Assembly (NCBI GenBank): GCA_012797215.1
Contig: JAAZPN010000023.1
Location: 1 to 6,880 of the forward strand
DNA: 6,880 nt
Source of the DNA: Chloroflexota bacterium
Lineage (GTDB): Bacteria > Chloroflexota > Anaerolineae > Anaerolineales > Anaerolineaceae
Direction of reading: 5' to 3'
The notes beneath the pieces were generated by a model. It ran no database searches. It had not been told where the DNA came from and saw only the letters and a list, made by a program, of their open reading frames with translations. This document shows positions 1 to 6,647 of the stretch, in pieces; the first letter of the stretch is position 1, and each line of letters starts with the position of its first letter. Made by a program: the position numbers and the translations under genes.

Positions 1-206
1 AACAAAGCCTGTCCCTCGGTGCGCACGCCCGGGATAAGGTCGTTCATGCGGTTAAAGGTGCGCAGGAAAGTGCTTTTTCCGCAGCCGGAAGGTCCGATGA
101 TGGCAGTTACCTGTTTTTCCGGGATTTCCAGGCTGATATCTTCTAGTGCATGGAATTTTCCATAGTACAGGCTGTAGGCATGGGTTTCTAGTTTGATAGC
201 GTTCAT
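1..206 (-). CDS. pstB: Phosphate ABC transporter ATP-binding protein PstB (partial, N-terminal 68 residues)
   Basis: This is the cytoplasmic ATPase subunit of the high-affinity phosphate importer PstSCAB; it hydrolyses ATP to drive phosphate through the PstC-PstA channel. The visible part runs from the ATG at 206 off the left edge. It shows an aromatic pair at Tyr14-Tyr15 before the first strand (A-loop position, YYGK), then the Walker A motif GPSGCGKST at residues 38-46, followed by [10 protein letters not shown], which is characteristic of PstB rather than of ABC ATPases in general. The Walker B, signature and switch-His motifs lie outside the window. The ATG overlaps the pstA stop codon (ATGA, 203-206). 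No good Shine-Dalgarno lies at normal spacing (a GGAG is 13 nt upstream), so translation is probably coupled to pstA. The family is usually about 250-280 residues, so roughly three quarters of the gene is missing. The identification is secure. Confidence 0.96.
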   Translation of the reverse strand, partial: MNAIKLETHAYSLYYGKFHALEDISLEIPEKQVTAIIGPSGCGKSTFLRTFNRMNDLIPGVRTEGQAL

Positions 207-1138
207 TGATGCAGACGCACTCCGGCACTTAGTTTTCGAGAAATAAGATCTATAATCAGATTAATGAGAATGATGGAGACAATCAGAACCGCGCCGGTTC
301 CCATCGCCTTCTCGAAGGCGTTAGTATCCATCGCCAGGTAGAAGAGATGCAGAGACAGCGTGCGCCCGCCCGAAAAAAGGGTCTTCGGCAGGCGGTAACT
401 TCCACCCAGTGTGACATAGAAAACCGCTGTTTCGCTAATGATGCGGCCAACGCTGAGCATGATGCCCGTGATGATGCCCGGTATGGCAGCCGGCAATACC
501 ACTTTGCTAATTGTTTGCCAGCGCGTGGCGCCAAGTGCCAGGCTTCCCTCGCGCAAACTGACCGGTACGGTCAGCAGAGCCTCTTGCGTTGTGCGAATAA
601 TCGTGGGGAGCACCAGGCAAGCCCCTGCCAGCCCAGCGGAAAGCAATGAAAATCCAAATTTCAACGTGGAAACGAACAGTGCGTAACCGAACAAACCGAA
701 GATAATTGAGGGGATACCAGCCAAAGTTTCCACCCCAAAATTTACTGCCTGAAGAAGCGCGCGGACGAATTTTCCTCTGCTCTTGGTCTGACCCTGGTAT
801 TCAATCAGGAAAATTGCCGCGCCAATCCCGAGCGGACCTGAGATTGCCAGTATCAAACCAACCAAATAGAATGTCGTGATGACTGTCGTGGAAATGCCGC
901 CCTCACCCGAAAGCCCACCTTTGGGCGCGGTGGTAAGGAATTCCCAGTTGAGCGATTTGACACCGGTGATGAATACATAACCAACAACAACAAGCATGAT
1001 CAGGATAACAATCAGGCTGGCCAGCCAGAATATGCCAAACCCAAACTTTTGCGAAGCCTGCCGCTTCCGCAAGTCCGCGGAAGCGCGTTTTACGCTGAGC
1101 TCAGTAGCATTATTCGAAGTCATGTCCGGCACGCCCAT
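203..1138 (-). CDS. pstA: Phosphate ABC transporter permease PstA
   Basis: This is one of the two inner-membrane permease subunits that pair to form the phosphate channel. About six hydrophobic segments are visible, near residues 32-56, 85-111, 134-156, 163-181, 214-232 and 280-298. The cytoplasmic EAA loop that docks on PstB is clear: E197-G-S-L-A-L-G203 through I210 to L215-P216. The segment [10 protein letters not shown] (231-240) is typical of PstA. I chose the ATG at 1138 (311 aa) because GAGGG at 1150-1154 lies 11 nt upstream. An in-frame TTG at 1156 would give 317 aa and overlap the pstC stop by 4 bp (TTGA), but it has only AGCAGG directly abutting it; an ATG at 1123 (306 aa) has no ribosome-binding site. 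The gene sits between pstC and pstB in the operon, and its TGA overlaps the pstB start. The function is secure and the exact start is less so. Confidence 0.95.
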   Translation of the reverse strand: MGVPDMTSNNATELSVKRASADLRKRQASQKFGFGIFWLASLIVILIMLVVVGYVFITGVKSLNWEFLTTAPKGGLSGEGGISTTVITTFYLVGLILAISGPLGIGAAIFLIEYQGQTKSRGKFVRALLQAVNFGVETLAGIPSIIFGLFGYALFVSTLKFGFSLLSAGLAGACLVLPTIIRTTQEALLTVPVSLREGSLALGATRWQTISKVVLPAAIPGIITGIMLSVGRIISETAVFYVTLGGSYRLPKTLFSGGRTLSLHLFYLAMDTNAFEKAMGTGAVLIVSIILINLIIDLISRKLSAGVRLHQ

Positions 1139-1152
1139 TAAGTCACTTACCC

Positions 1153-2049
1153 TCAACCTGCTGACGGATTGCCGCGGTTAATAATTGCGCGGGCGCTAAC
1201 ATTAACGATCATGATGAGCCCAAACAGCACAACGCCCGTCGCGAAGAGAGCGCTGGCGTGCAAACCAGAGGCGTAATTGATTTCCACAGCAATATTGCCG
1301 GTCAATGTGCGCGCCTGGCTCAAAAACACGGTCAGGGGGTTATCATTCAACGGAGCGGGCAAAATGACTGAATTCCCAATGACCATGATCATCGCCATGG
1401 TCTCGCCCAGCGCTCTGCCAATCCCCAGGATGAGCGCCGCGCCAATACCAGATTTGCCAGCCGGCAAGAGCACCTGGAAGATGGTCTGCAGATGCGTCGC
1501 CCCTAGCGCGAGGGAAGCTTCTTTATAAGAACGCGGCACCGCGCGGATGGCGTCTTCAGAAATGCTGGTGATAGTGGGAAGAATCATTACGGCTAATACA
1601 ATCGCTGCCGAGAGCAAACCGTAACCTGAATTGCCCGCCACCGGAATGCGGCGAATAAGCGGCACGAGCACCACCATCCCAAAAAGCCCATAAACCACGG
1701 ATGGAATCCCGGCAAGCAGCTGCACCGCCGGACGTACTACCGCCTGCACGCTGCGCGGAGCAATTTCCGCCAGGAAGATCGCGGCCGCGATTGCCAGCGG
1801 CACGCCAATGACCAGCGCCATAAGCGTAACCATCACCGAGCCTACAATCATCGCGAGAATACCAAAGCTGCCATTAGCTGGGCGCCAGGTCAGCTGCCCC
1901 AGCAAACCATTTAACCCAAACGCGCTGAAGGCTGGCAAGCTGGAACGAAAAATGAAAACAAAGATGGAAATAACGATGATGATAGAAAATGACGCTGATA
2001 TAAGCAGAATCGTCCGTACGACCCGGTCAACATTTTGCTTGGTCTGCAT
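1153..2049 (-). CDS. pstC: Phosphate ABC transporter permease PstC
   Basis: This is the second permease subunit of the phosphate importer, partner of PstA. Six hydrophobic segments fall near residues 12-34, 62-93, 105-131, 143-161, 199-225 and 267-287. The EAA loop reads E177-A-S-L-A-L-G183 through I190 to L195-P196, and GRALGETMAM (211-220) is a PstC hallmark. I start the gene at the ATG at 2049 (298 aa, usual for the family) because GGAG at 2055-2058 sits 5 nt upstream and the protein then begins just before the first membrane segment. The frame stays open to a TTG at 2130 (325 aa) and has an ATG at 2082, but both would put a strong stem-loop (2082-2112) at or inside the start of the coding region, and the extra N-terminus does not look like PstC. 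The gene follows pstS by 88 bp and precedes pstA by 14 bp. Confidence 0.95.
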   Translation of the reverse strand: MQTKQNVDRVVRTILLISASFSIIIVISIFVFIFRSSLPAFSAFGLNGLLGQLTWRPANGSFGILAMIVGSVMVTLMALVIGVPLAIAAAIFLAEIAPRSVQAVVRPAVQLLAGIPSVVYGLFGMVVLVPLIRRIPVAGNSGYGLLSAAIVLAVMILPTITSISEDAIRAVPRSYKEASLALGATHLQTIFQVLLPAGKSGIGAALILGIGRALGETMAMIMVIGNSVILPAPLNDNPLTVFLSQARTLTGNIAVEINYASGLHASALFATGVVLFGLIMIVNVSARAIINRGNPSAG

Positions 2050-2054
2050 TCCTT

Positions 2055-2058
2055 CTCC
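2055..2058 (-). promoter_or_regulatory. Ribosome binding site deciding the pstC start
   Basis: GGAG on the minus strand, within GGAGAAGGA, lies 5 nt before the ATG at 2049. It is the best Shine-Dalgarno match near any candidate pstC start. It favours a 298-residue protein over the longer TTG (2130) and ATG (2082) starts. Confidence 0.7.
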
Positions 2059-2081
2059 AGCGTTCAATTTTATCAGAAACA

Positions 2082-2112
2082 TGGCGTCCCCAACTGTTTT
2101 TTGAGGACGCCA
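2082..2112 (-). promoter_or_regulatory. Intercistronic stem-loop between pstS and pstC
   Basis: On the minus strand, the arms TGGCGTCCTCAA and TTGGGGACGCCA pair over 12 bp (one G-T wobble) around the 7-nt loop AAAACAG. It begins 25 nt after the pstS stop codon and ends 32 nt before the chosen pstC start. The run after the stem (TGTTTCT) is too poor in T for a convincing intrinsic terminator, so the likelier roles are protection of the upstream pstS message from 3' exonucleases or partial termination. Either would raise PstS above PstCAB, which suits a binding protein needed in excess. The structure is read directly from the sequence; the role is inferred. Confidence 0.75.
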
Positions 2113-2137
2113 AGGATCGTTGTTTGTCAAGCGACAA

Positions 2138-2947
2138 TTACTTTACAGGGATGTACCCTTCCGCGCGCACCATTGCCTGGCCTTCCGCGCTGAAAACGTA
2201 ATCGAGGAAAGCTTTGACAAGGCCTTGCGGCGCACCATTCGTAAGCAGATTCAGGGGACGAACCACCGGATACAGCCCGCTGGCGGCATTTTCTTCAGTT
2301 GCTGCAGCGCCATTAATGCTTATGGCTTTGGTGCTTTCATCCAAATAACCGAAGGAAATAAAAGCGATTGCGTTGGGCGTGGTGGATACCACGGTGCGGA
2401 TAGCGCCGTTGGAGGACTGCAAAATGGCATTATCCAAAATGAGAGCGTCTTTGCCCATCACCAGTTCCATGAAGGCGTCCCGAGTTCCAGAACCTTCTTC
2501 GCGCGCGGCCACAGTAATTGCCGCGTCCATACCGCCCACCTCGCTCCAATTCACAATAGAGCCGCTGAAAATACCCCGGATTTGATCGAGGCTGAGGTCT
2601 TTCAATGGATTATCGGGATGCACGACTATAGCGATACCGTCCCGGGCAATGACGTGCACCTGGAGTTCGGGAAATTGCGTTTTTTCCTCGTCCTTGATTT
2701 CGCGGGAGGCCATGCCAAGGTCAGATGTACCCTCGCCGGCGGCTTTCACGCCAACGCTGGAACCGCCTCCCTGCACATCAATTTGAACATCCTGATTAGC
2801 GCTCATGAAGCCTTCAGCCAATTTTTCAGCCAGCGGTTGCACCGTAGTGGAACCCGTAACGCTGAGGGTTTCCCCTGCTGCGGAAGCCCCGCAGGCTGCC
2901 AGGAGCAAGCTTGCAATCAAGACGGTTACTATACCAAGTTTTTTCAT
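2138..2947 (-). CDS. pstS: Phosphate-binding lipoprotein PstS
   Basis: This is the extracytoplasmic phosphate receptor that delivers phosphate to the PstCA channel. The 269-residue protein starts with a lipoprotein signal peptide: MKKLG, a hydrophobic stretch to residue 16, and the lipobox L16-A-A-C19, so Cys19 should be acylated and anchor the protein to the cell surface membrane. Phosphate-contact motifs of the PstS/PBP-like family follow: TGSTTV (31-36), GGGSSVG (60-66), SDLGMASR (75-82), ARDGIAIVV (101-109) and EGSGTR (151-156). The C-terminus ends with the familiar GYIPVK. The length is typical of the short PstS form of Gram-positives and Chloroflexi. The ATG at 2947 has AAGGAG (2953-2958) 5 nt upstream. 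It is the first gene of the pst operon; the Pho-box array and -10 element lie upstream, and a stem-loop follows its stop. Confidence 0.97.
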   Translation of the reverse strand: MKKLGIVTVLIASLLLAACGASAAGETLSVTGSTTVQPLAEKLAEGFMSANQDVQIDVQGGGSSVGVKAAGEGTSDLGMASREIKDEEKTQFPELQVHVIARDGIAIVVHPDNPLKDLSLDQIRGIFSGSIVNWSEVGGMDAAITVAAREEGSGTRDAFMELVMGKDALILDNAILQSSNGAIRTVVSTTPNAIAFISFGYLDESTKAISINGAAATEENAASGLYPVVRPLNLLTNGAPQGLVKAFLDYVFSAEGQAMVRAEGYIPVK

Positions 2948-2978
2948 TCAATCTCCTTTTCTAGTCCGTTTTACTGTC

Positions 2979-2984
2979 ACTATA
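2979..2984 (-). promoter_or_regulatory. Candidate -10 element of the pstS promoter
   Basis: TATAGT on the minus strand matches the sigma-70 -10 consensus at 5 of 6 positions. It would start transcription near 2972, giving a leader of about 25 nt that contains the pstS Shine-Dalgarno at 2953-2958. There is no good -35 hexamer at the usual distance; the Pho-box array occupies that region, as is usual for promoters activated by PhoB/PhoP. The call rests on position and match only. Confidence 0.5.
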
Positions 2985-2999
2985 ATCGTAATTGAAACA

Positions 3000-3039
3000 T
3001 TTTAAAAACCCTTCAAAACAAGGTTAACGTCCGGTAAAT
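3000..3039 (-). promoter_or_regulatory. Pho-box-like array: four units at 11-bp period upstream of pstS
   Basis: Reading toward pstS, four 7-mers follow each other with 4-bp spacers: ATTTACC (3033-3039), GTTAACC (3022-3028), TTTGAAG (3011-3017) and TTTAAAA (3000-3006). The first two fit the GTTCACC type of Pho box known in actinobacteria and the TTAACA-N5 repeats of Bacillus PhoP; the last two are degenerate. The array ends 15 nt before the -10-like TATAGT. Its position and period are what a response regulator binding as tandem dimers on one DNA face would need. The repeat period is seen directly; PhoB/PhoP binding is inferred. Confidence 0.55.
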
Positions 3040-3233
3040 GTTTTCACAGCAAGTGCCCTTCATTGCTTTAGGGGTCCCCAAAAAAACTAAGCAACGCCAG
3101 CAAAAAATAAACTTGGGCGTGGTAAATTCGCCTCGTTTTATCTCTTGCGCCTTTTGCGAGAAACAGTAACATAGCGATTCTCCGGCCTCATTTTTGCGGT
3201 TATTCTTTCCCCTCTGCACGGCGCTCAGGAACA

Positions 3234-3242
3234 TGCTAAAAT
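3234..3242 (+). promoter_or_regulatory. Extended -10 element of the DUF3048 gene, suggesting a leaderless transcript
   Basis: TGCTAAAAT is an extended -10 (TGn plus TAAAAT, 5 of 6 to consensus). It ends 6 bp before the ATG at 3249, so transcription would start at or within a base or two of the start codon. No purine-rich ribosome-binding site lies at normal distance; the nearest, CAGGAA at 3226-3231, is 17 nt away and upstream of this element. The -35 region is weak. This fits initiation on a leaderless mRNA but is inferred from sequence alone. Confidence 0.42.
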
Positions 3243-3248
3243 CGATTT

Positions 3249-4469
3249 ATGAGAGCATCCGCTGCCAGACTCATCCAAAGCTATTCACTCCTCATAGCTC
3301 TATCCTTGCTCTTATCGGCGTGCGCTGGAGGAAACACGGAGCTCGAACTAACCCCCGCAGCCCTGCGCCAGGTGAGCGCGACCCCCGGCCCCGCGCAGCG
3401 CCAAACCCAAGCCGCGGCCGCCGCGACCCCCACGCCCATCCCATCATCAACCCCCTGGGAATATGCTACCTACACGCCTACGCCGCTGCCCGCGGACCTT
3501 CCTGCCGCCGGGATAAATCCGCTCACCGGTCTGCCAGCCCAGGATAGAGCCTTGCTGGATGAACGGCCTGTAATCGTTAAAATCCCAAACTGGCCCCAAA
3601 GCCTCAGGCCGGCAGCCGGGTTAAACCAGGCGGATTTGGTGTTTGAATACTACATTGGCTACCAGATGAACCATTTGGCGGCTGTCTTTCACGGCAGCGA
3701 TTCCGAGCGGGTTGGTCCGCTTGCCCCGGCGCGCATGGTGGACGCGCGCCTGGCGGAACACTATCAGGGCATTGTGGCTTATGCCAGCGCCGACAGCACC
3801 GTGGAAAAAATCTTTGCCGAAGTGCTGCCTGACAGAGCTTTTGCCCGCGGGTTTGCCCCCTGCCCAGCCATCTGCAACCTTACCGATTCCAGCGGCGAGA
3901 ACACTTTTGTAAATACCGCCGCCCTGAGGGAGTACTCTGGCGAAGAGAAAAGCCTTGCGCAAGCCATTGATTTGTTGGGATTCACTTTCAACCCCCGCCT
4001 TACGGACTGGGACGCGGACGCGGAAACTCTCAGCATCCAATACGCGGATTTCTCGGTTATGGAATGGCGCTTTGACAGCGATTCCGACCAGTATGTGCTC
4101 TTTCAGGATTTCGCCAAAGGAGGCGCCATCAGCATCGTGCCTTCAACAGATCGCGCTGACGGCAGCCGCATCGCCTTTGAGAATGTGCTGGTGCTGTTTG
4201 CCAACTACATTGAATACAACCCATCGTTGTACGATGTCGATTTTCGCGAGGGTGACCCAAACCAAAGGGCGCTGCTGCTGCGGGATGGCAAACTCATTCA
4301 CGGCACCTGGTCCTCAGCGGACCCCTTTAGCCCGATTAACATATTTGGAGAATCAGGCGCGCCGCTGCCGCTAAAGCCAGGGCACAGCTGGATTATCTTC
4401 GTGGGTACCACCAGCAAGGCTACTCAAATCAGCGCGGCGGATTGGGAATTGATTTTCTCACTGCAATAA
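3249..4469 (+). CDS. DUF3048 (YerB-like) family lipoprotein
   Basis: A 406-residue predicted surface lipoprotein of the DUF3048 family, whose Bacillus member is YerB; no biochemical function is established that I know of. The signal peptide has MRASAAR, a hydrophobic core (about 9-22) and the lipobox L22-S-A-C25. Residues 45-82 form a low-complexity Ala/Pro/Thr linker (TPTPIPSSTP, TPTPLP) that would hold the domain away from the membrane. The N-terminal DUF3048 part starts at NPLTGLP (90-96) and continues through RPVIVKI, LNQADLVFEY and ERVGPLAPAR (153-162). The C-terminal part holds ENVLVLFANY (311-320), LLLRDGKLIHGTW (342-354) and LPLKPGHSWIIFV (373-385), the usual closing block. Two cysteines, 205 and 209 (CPAIC), could form a disulfide. 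The ATG is set by the signal peptide; no Shine-Dalgarno is present. It diverges from pstS and converges on the ATPase gene, so it is probably monocistronic. Confidence 0.88.
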   Translation: MRASAARLIQSYSLLIALSLLLSACAGGNTELELTPAALRQVSATPGPAQRQTQAAAAATPTPIPSSTPWEYATYTPTPLPADLPAAGINPLTGLPAQDRALLDERPVIVKIPNWPQSLRPAAGLNQADLVFEYYIGYQMNHLAAVFHGSDSERVGPLAPARMVDARLAEHYQGIVAYASADSTVEKIFAEVLPDRAFARGFAPCPAICNLTDSSGENTFVNTAALREYSGEEKSLAQAIDLLGFTFNPRLTDWDADAETLSIQYADFSVMEWRFDSDSDQYVLFQDFAKGGAISIVPSTDRADGSRIAFENVLVLFANYIEYNPSLYDVDFREGDPNQRALLLRDGKLIHGTWSSADPFSPINIFGESGAPLPLKPGHSWIIFVGTTSKATQISAADWELIFSLQ

Positions 4470-4482
4470 AGGCGCGAGCGCC
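4464..4482 (-). terminator. Short hairpin with T-rich tail, possible terminator of the metal-resistance operon
   Basis: The 15-bp gap between two convergent stop codons contains GGCG-CTCG-CGCC on the minus strand (4471-4482), followed by TTTATTG. This is a small GC-rich stem with a short T-rich tail, placed 2 bp after the ATPase stop. The stem is only 4 bp with a 4-nt loop, so termination may be weak. On the plus strand no T-run follows, so it would not serve the DUF3048 gene well. Confidence 0.35.
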
Positions 4483-4484
4483 CG

Positions 4485-6647
4485 CTAAGCCTGCTGAAAA
4501 CGCATTGCCCGCATTCCATTCAGGGTCACAGCCAGCGTAATGCCAATATCGGCTAAAACAGCTACCCACAGCGGCGTGAGACCTAACAGCGCCAACACCG
4601 CCACCGAGAATTTAACTCCAAGGCTGACAGCGATGTTCTGCTGAATTAATCCCTTTACCCTGTGTGAAAGATCCAGCGCAAAAGGCAGCCGGGACAGGTC
4701 GTCCTGCATCAAGACAACATCTGCCGTCTCAAGCACCTGGGCGTTCCCAGCCCCTCCCATGCCAATGCCAATGTCAGCGCTAGCGAGCGCGGGGCTGTCA
4801 TTGCTGCCGTCGCCCACCATCAAAACATGCCCATATTTTTCGCGCAGTTCCCCCAGCAGCTTCCATTTCGCTACCGGCAGGAGCGCGGCATAGGTCTCAT
4901 CCAGTCCAAGCGCCCCCGAGATTTGTTCTGCCGTTTCAACATTGTCGCCGGTGAGCATCACCGTTCGCAAGCCGCGCTGCTTGAGCGCGCTGATGACTTG
5001 CGCGGCTTCAGGTCGGACGGCATCCTGGGCGCTGAGAAAACCGCGCACCCGATCGCCGTCGCAAACCAGCATGGTCGTTTGCCCAAGGCTTTCCGCGGCC
5101 AGGGCTTCCTGACGCAAGTCCGCTGGCACCTGATGTTCAGCCTCAAACAAAGGCAGGCTGCCAACAGTGGCCAGTTTGCCATTCACATAGCCCTGTTGAC
5201 CTCGTCCACTGAGAGACTCCAATTGCTCCGCGGGGGCGTAGCGGGCGGCAACGCTGCGATCGAGCGCGGCGTTTTTTACTGCTTGCCCAAGCGGATGCGT
5301 GCTGTAGTACTCCAGCGAACTTGCCAGCGCCAACAGGTCATCGCAAGGTTCACACTGCTCGCCGCCTTGGCAATCCACTGCTTTCACTTTCTGAATGACC
5401 GGTTTCCCAAGCGTGAGGGTGCCGGTTTTATCAAAAGCTGCCAGTTTTGCCCGACTAAGCGTCTCAAGATAAACGCCGCCTTTAAATATCACGCCGGCGC
5501 GCGCGGCGCGGGTGAGCCCGCTGATGATAGTCACGGGGGTGCTGACCACCAAAGCGCATGGGCAGCCGATCATGAGCAGGGAGAGCGCGCGGTGCAGCCA
5601 GCCGTATTCGCCCGCATTGTTCCACAATGGCTGCCCTAACAGCAGGGTCGGGACAAGCGCGGTAAGGAGCGCTACCGCGACCACGATCGGGGTATACACC
5701 GCCGCAAAACGGTCGATGAACTTCTCCTGACGGGCTTTCACCGCGCGGGCATCCAGGACGAGATTGACGATGCGCTGCACAGTCGTGTCCTGCGCCAGGG
5801 CACTCACGCGAACCTTCAACACGCCCTGCCCATTGATGGTGCCGGAAATAACCGTATCGCCAGCCTGTTTGGGAATTAAGCGACTTTCTCCCGTGATTGG
5901 CGCCTGATTAATTTCGCTGCTTCCAGCGCTGATAATGCCGTCCATTGGAAAGCGTTCACCGGCGCGCACGATGATGAGGTCGCCGACTGTCAGTTTTTCA
6001 ATTGGCACAACTTCCTCACCCGATTCAGTCAGGCGCACCGCGCTTTTGGGCGCCAAATCCGCGAATTCTGTCAACACCGCCCGCGCGTGGTCGTTTGTAT
6101 AGGCCTCCATCGCTTCGGAGAGGTGAAAGAGAATGAGGATAATGAAAGCTTCCGGAGTTTCGTTGATGACCACCGCGCCAATCACCGCCAGGGTCAGCAA
6201 GAAATTGATGGTCAGGCGGCGGTCCAGGAACAGGCTGCGCAGACCGCGGAGAAAAATCGGATAACCAGCAGCGGCCAGCGCCACCAATTGCAGACTGACG
6301 CGCCAGGTCCCGTTCACTCCCAGGCGCGGCAGAAAGAGCGACACAAGCAGTAAGAGCAGCCCGGGCAAGGTAGACCTGAGGGTGCGGTCGGTGATGAGCG
6401 TCTTCCAGAAACCGGCGAAGGTCAGGCTGGTGGAGGCGCGCGCATGCGCTGTGAGCGGGGTGAAGCCGAGCTGGCGGATGCGCTCGCGCAGGAGCTCAGG
6501 GTCGGCATTGCCCTCCACCGTTAACTCCGCGCGCGCAAAGTCCAGGCGCGCGTCCTGCACGCCGGGCATGCGCTTCAGGCTGGTTTCGATGACCCGGGCG
6601 CAGTCAACGCAGTCCAGACCTTGCAGTGGAATGACAACGGTTTTCAC
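4485..6647 (-). CDS. cadA: Heavy-metal translocating P1B-type ATPase (Zn/Cd/Pb exporter, CadA/ZntA type)
   Basis: A 720-residue membrane pump that uses ATP to expel divalent soft metals. Domains in order: one N-terminal heavy-metal-associated domain with GLDCVDC (Cys13, Cys16); membrane pairs near 93-134 and 145-182; actuator domain with TGES (252-255); membrane helices near 315-340 and 352-378, the latter with the metal-site motif C362-P-C364; phosphorylation site D406-KTGT; HP motif at 451-452; TGDN (566-569); GDGSND (612-617); and a final helix pair. CPC followed by ALVVSTP, Lys679 in helix 7 and Asp700 in helix 8 match the P1B-2 (Zn/Cd/Pb) class of ZntA, not the Cu pumps, which have N/Y and M/S residues there. 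Cys426, Cys432 and Cys435 form an unusual cluster after the phosphorylation site. The start is GTG at 6647, overlapping the repressor stop (GTGA). Which metal it moves in the cell cannot be read exactly. Confidence 0.93.
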   Translation of the reverse strand: MKTVVIPLQGLDCVDCARVIETSLKRMPGVQDARLDFARAELTVEGNADPELLRERIRQLGFTPLTAHARASTSLTFAGFWKTLITDRTLRSTLPGLLLLLVSLFLPRLGVNGTWRVSLQLVALAAAGYPIFLRGLRSLFLDRRLTINFLLTLAVIGAVVINETPEAFIILILFHLSEAMEAYTNDHARAVLTEFADLAPKSAVRLTESGEEVVPIEKLTVGDLIIVRAGERFPMDGIISAGSSEINQAPITGESRLIPKQAGDTVISGTINGQGVLKVRVSALAQDTTVQRIVNLVLDARAVKARQEKFIDRFAAVYTPIVVAVALLTALVPTLLLGQPLWNNAGEYGWLHRALSLLMIGCPCALVVSTPVTIISGLTRAARAGVIFKGGVYLETLSRAKLAAFDKTGTLTLGKPVIQKVKAVDCQGGEQCEPCDDLLALASSLEYYSTHPLGQAVKNAALDRSVAARYAPAEQLESLSGRGQQGYVNGKLATVGSLPLFEAEHQVPADLRQEALAAESLGQTTMLVCDGDRVRGFLSAQDAVRPEAAQVISALKQRGLRTVMLTGDNVETAEQISGALGLDETYAALLPVAKWKLLGELREKYGHVLMVGDGSNDSPALASADIGIGMGGAGNAQVLETADVVLMQDDLSRLPFALDLSHRVKGLIQQNIAVSLGVKFSVAVLALLGLTPLWVAVLADIGITLAVTLNGMRAMRFQQA

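Larger units (their letters stand above)
2948..3248. other. Divergent intergenic region between pstS and the DUF3048 lipoprotein gene
   Basis: These 301 bp separate two genes that diverge. The left part holds the pstS leader, -10 element and Pho-box array (2948-3039). The extreme right holds an extended -10 motif for the plus-strand gene (3234-3242). Between 3040 and 3230 I see no convincing gene, RNA or terminator; a short GC dyad (GGGG-T-CCCC, 3071-3079) next to an A-run is the only local structure. A 73-codon minus-strand frame at 3013-3234 has no family features and overlaps the Pho-box array. Confidence 0.7.

Noticed and set aside
1139..1149. TAAGT-G-ACTTA dyad between pstC and pstA
   Set aside because: Five-bp arms with a single-base centre; cannot form a hairpin and is expected by chance.
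2050..2130. Longer pstC beginning at TTG 2130 (325 aa) or ATG 2082 (314 aa)
   Set aside because: The added N-terminus contains the stem-loop sequence and no PstC-like residues; the ATG at 2049 has a good ribosome-binding site and gives the normal family length.
2981..2986. Perfect TATAAT on the plus strand
   Set aside because: It points away from pstS with no acceptable -35 and no gene for more than 260 bp; it overlaps the minus-strand TATAGT, which is better placed.
2120..2995. 291-codon open frame on the plus strand
   Set aside because: It lies antisense to pstS over nearly its whole length; the pstS frame has a lipobox, phosphate-binding motifs and a ribosome-binding site, and the antisense product resembles nothing I recognise.
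3067..3086. GGGG-T-CCCC dyad next to an A-run in the intergenic region
   Set aside because: Too short and without a usable loop for a terminator; possible operator but nothing supports it.
3013..3234. 73-codon minus-strand frame in the divergent intergenic region
   Set aside because: No family resemblance, and it runs into the Pho-box array; more likely chance.
3194..3547. 117-codon plus-strand frame with CAGGA before an ATG at 3233
   Set aside because: Out of frame with the DUF3048 lipoprotein, Arg/Pro-rich low-complexity product with no signal or domain; a shadow of the linker-coding region.
4827..5639. 270-codon plus-strand frame
   Set aside because: It is the shadow of the P1B ATPase gene, whose motifs are unmistakable on the other strand.
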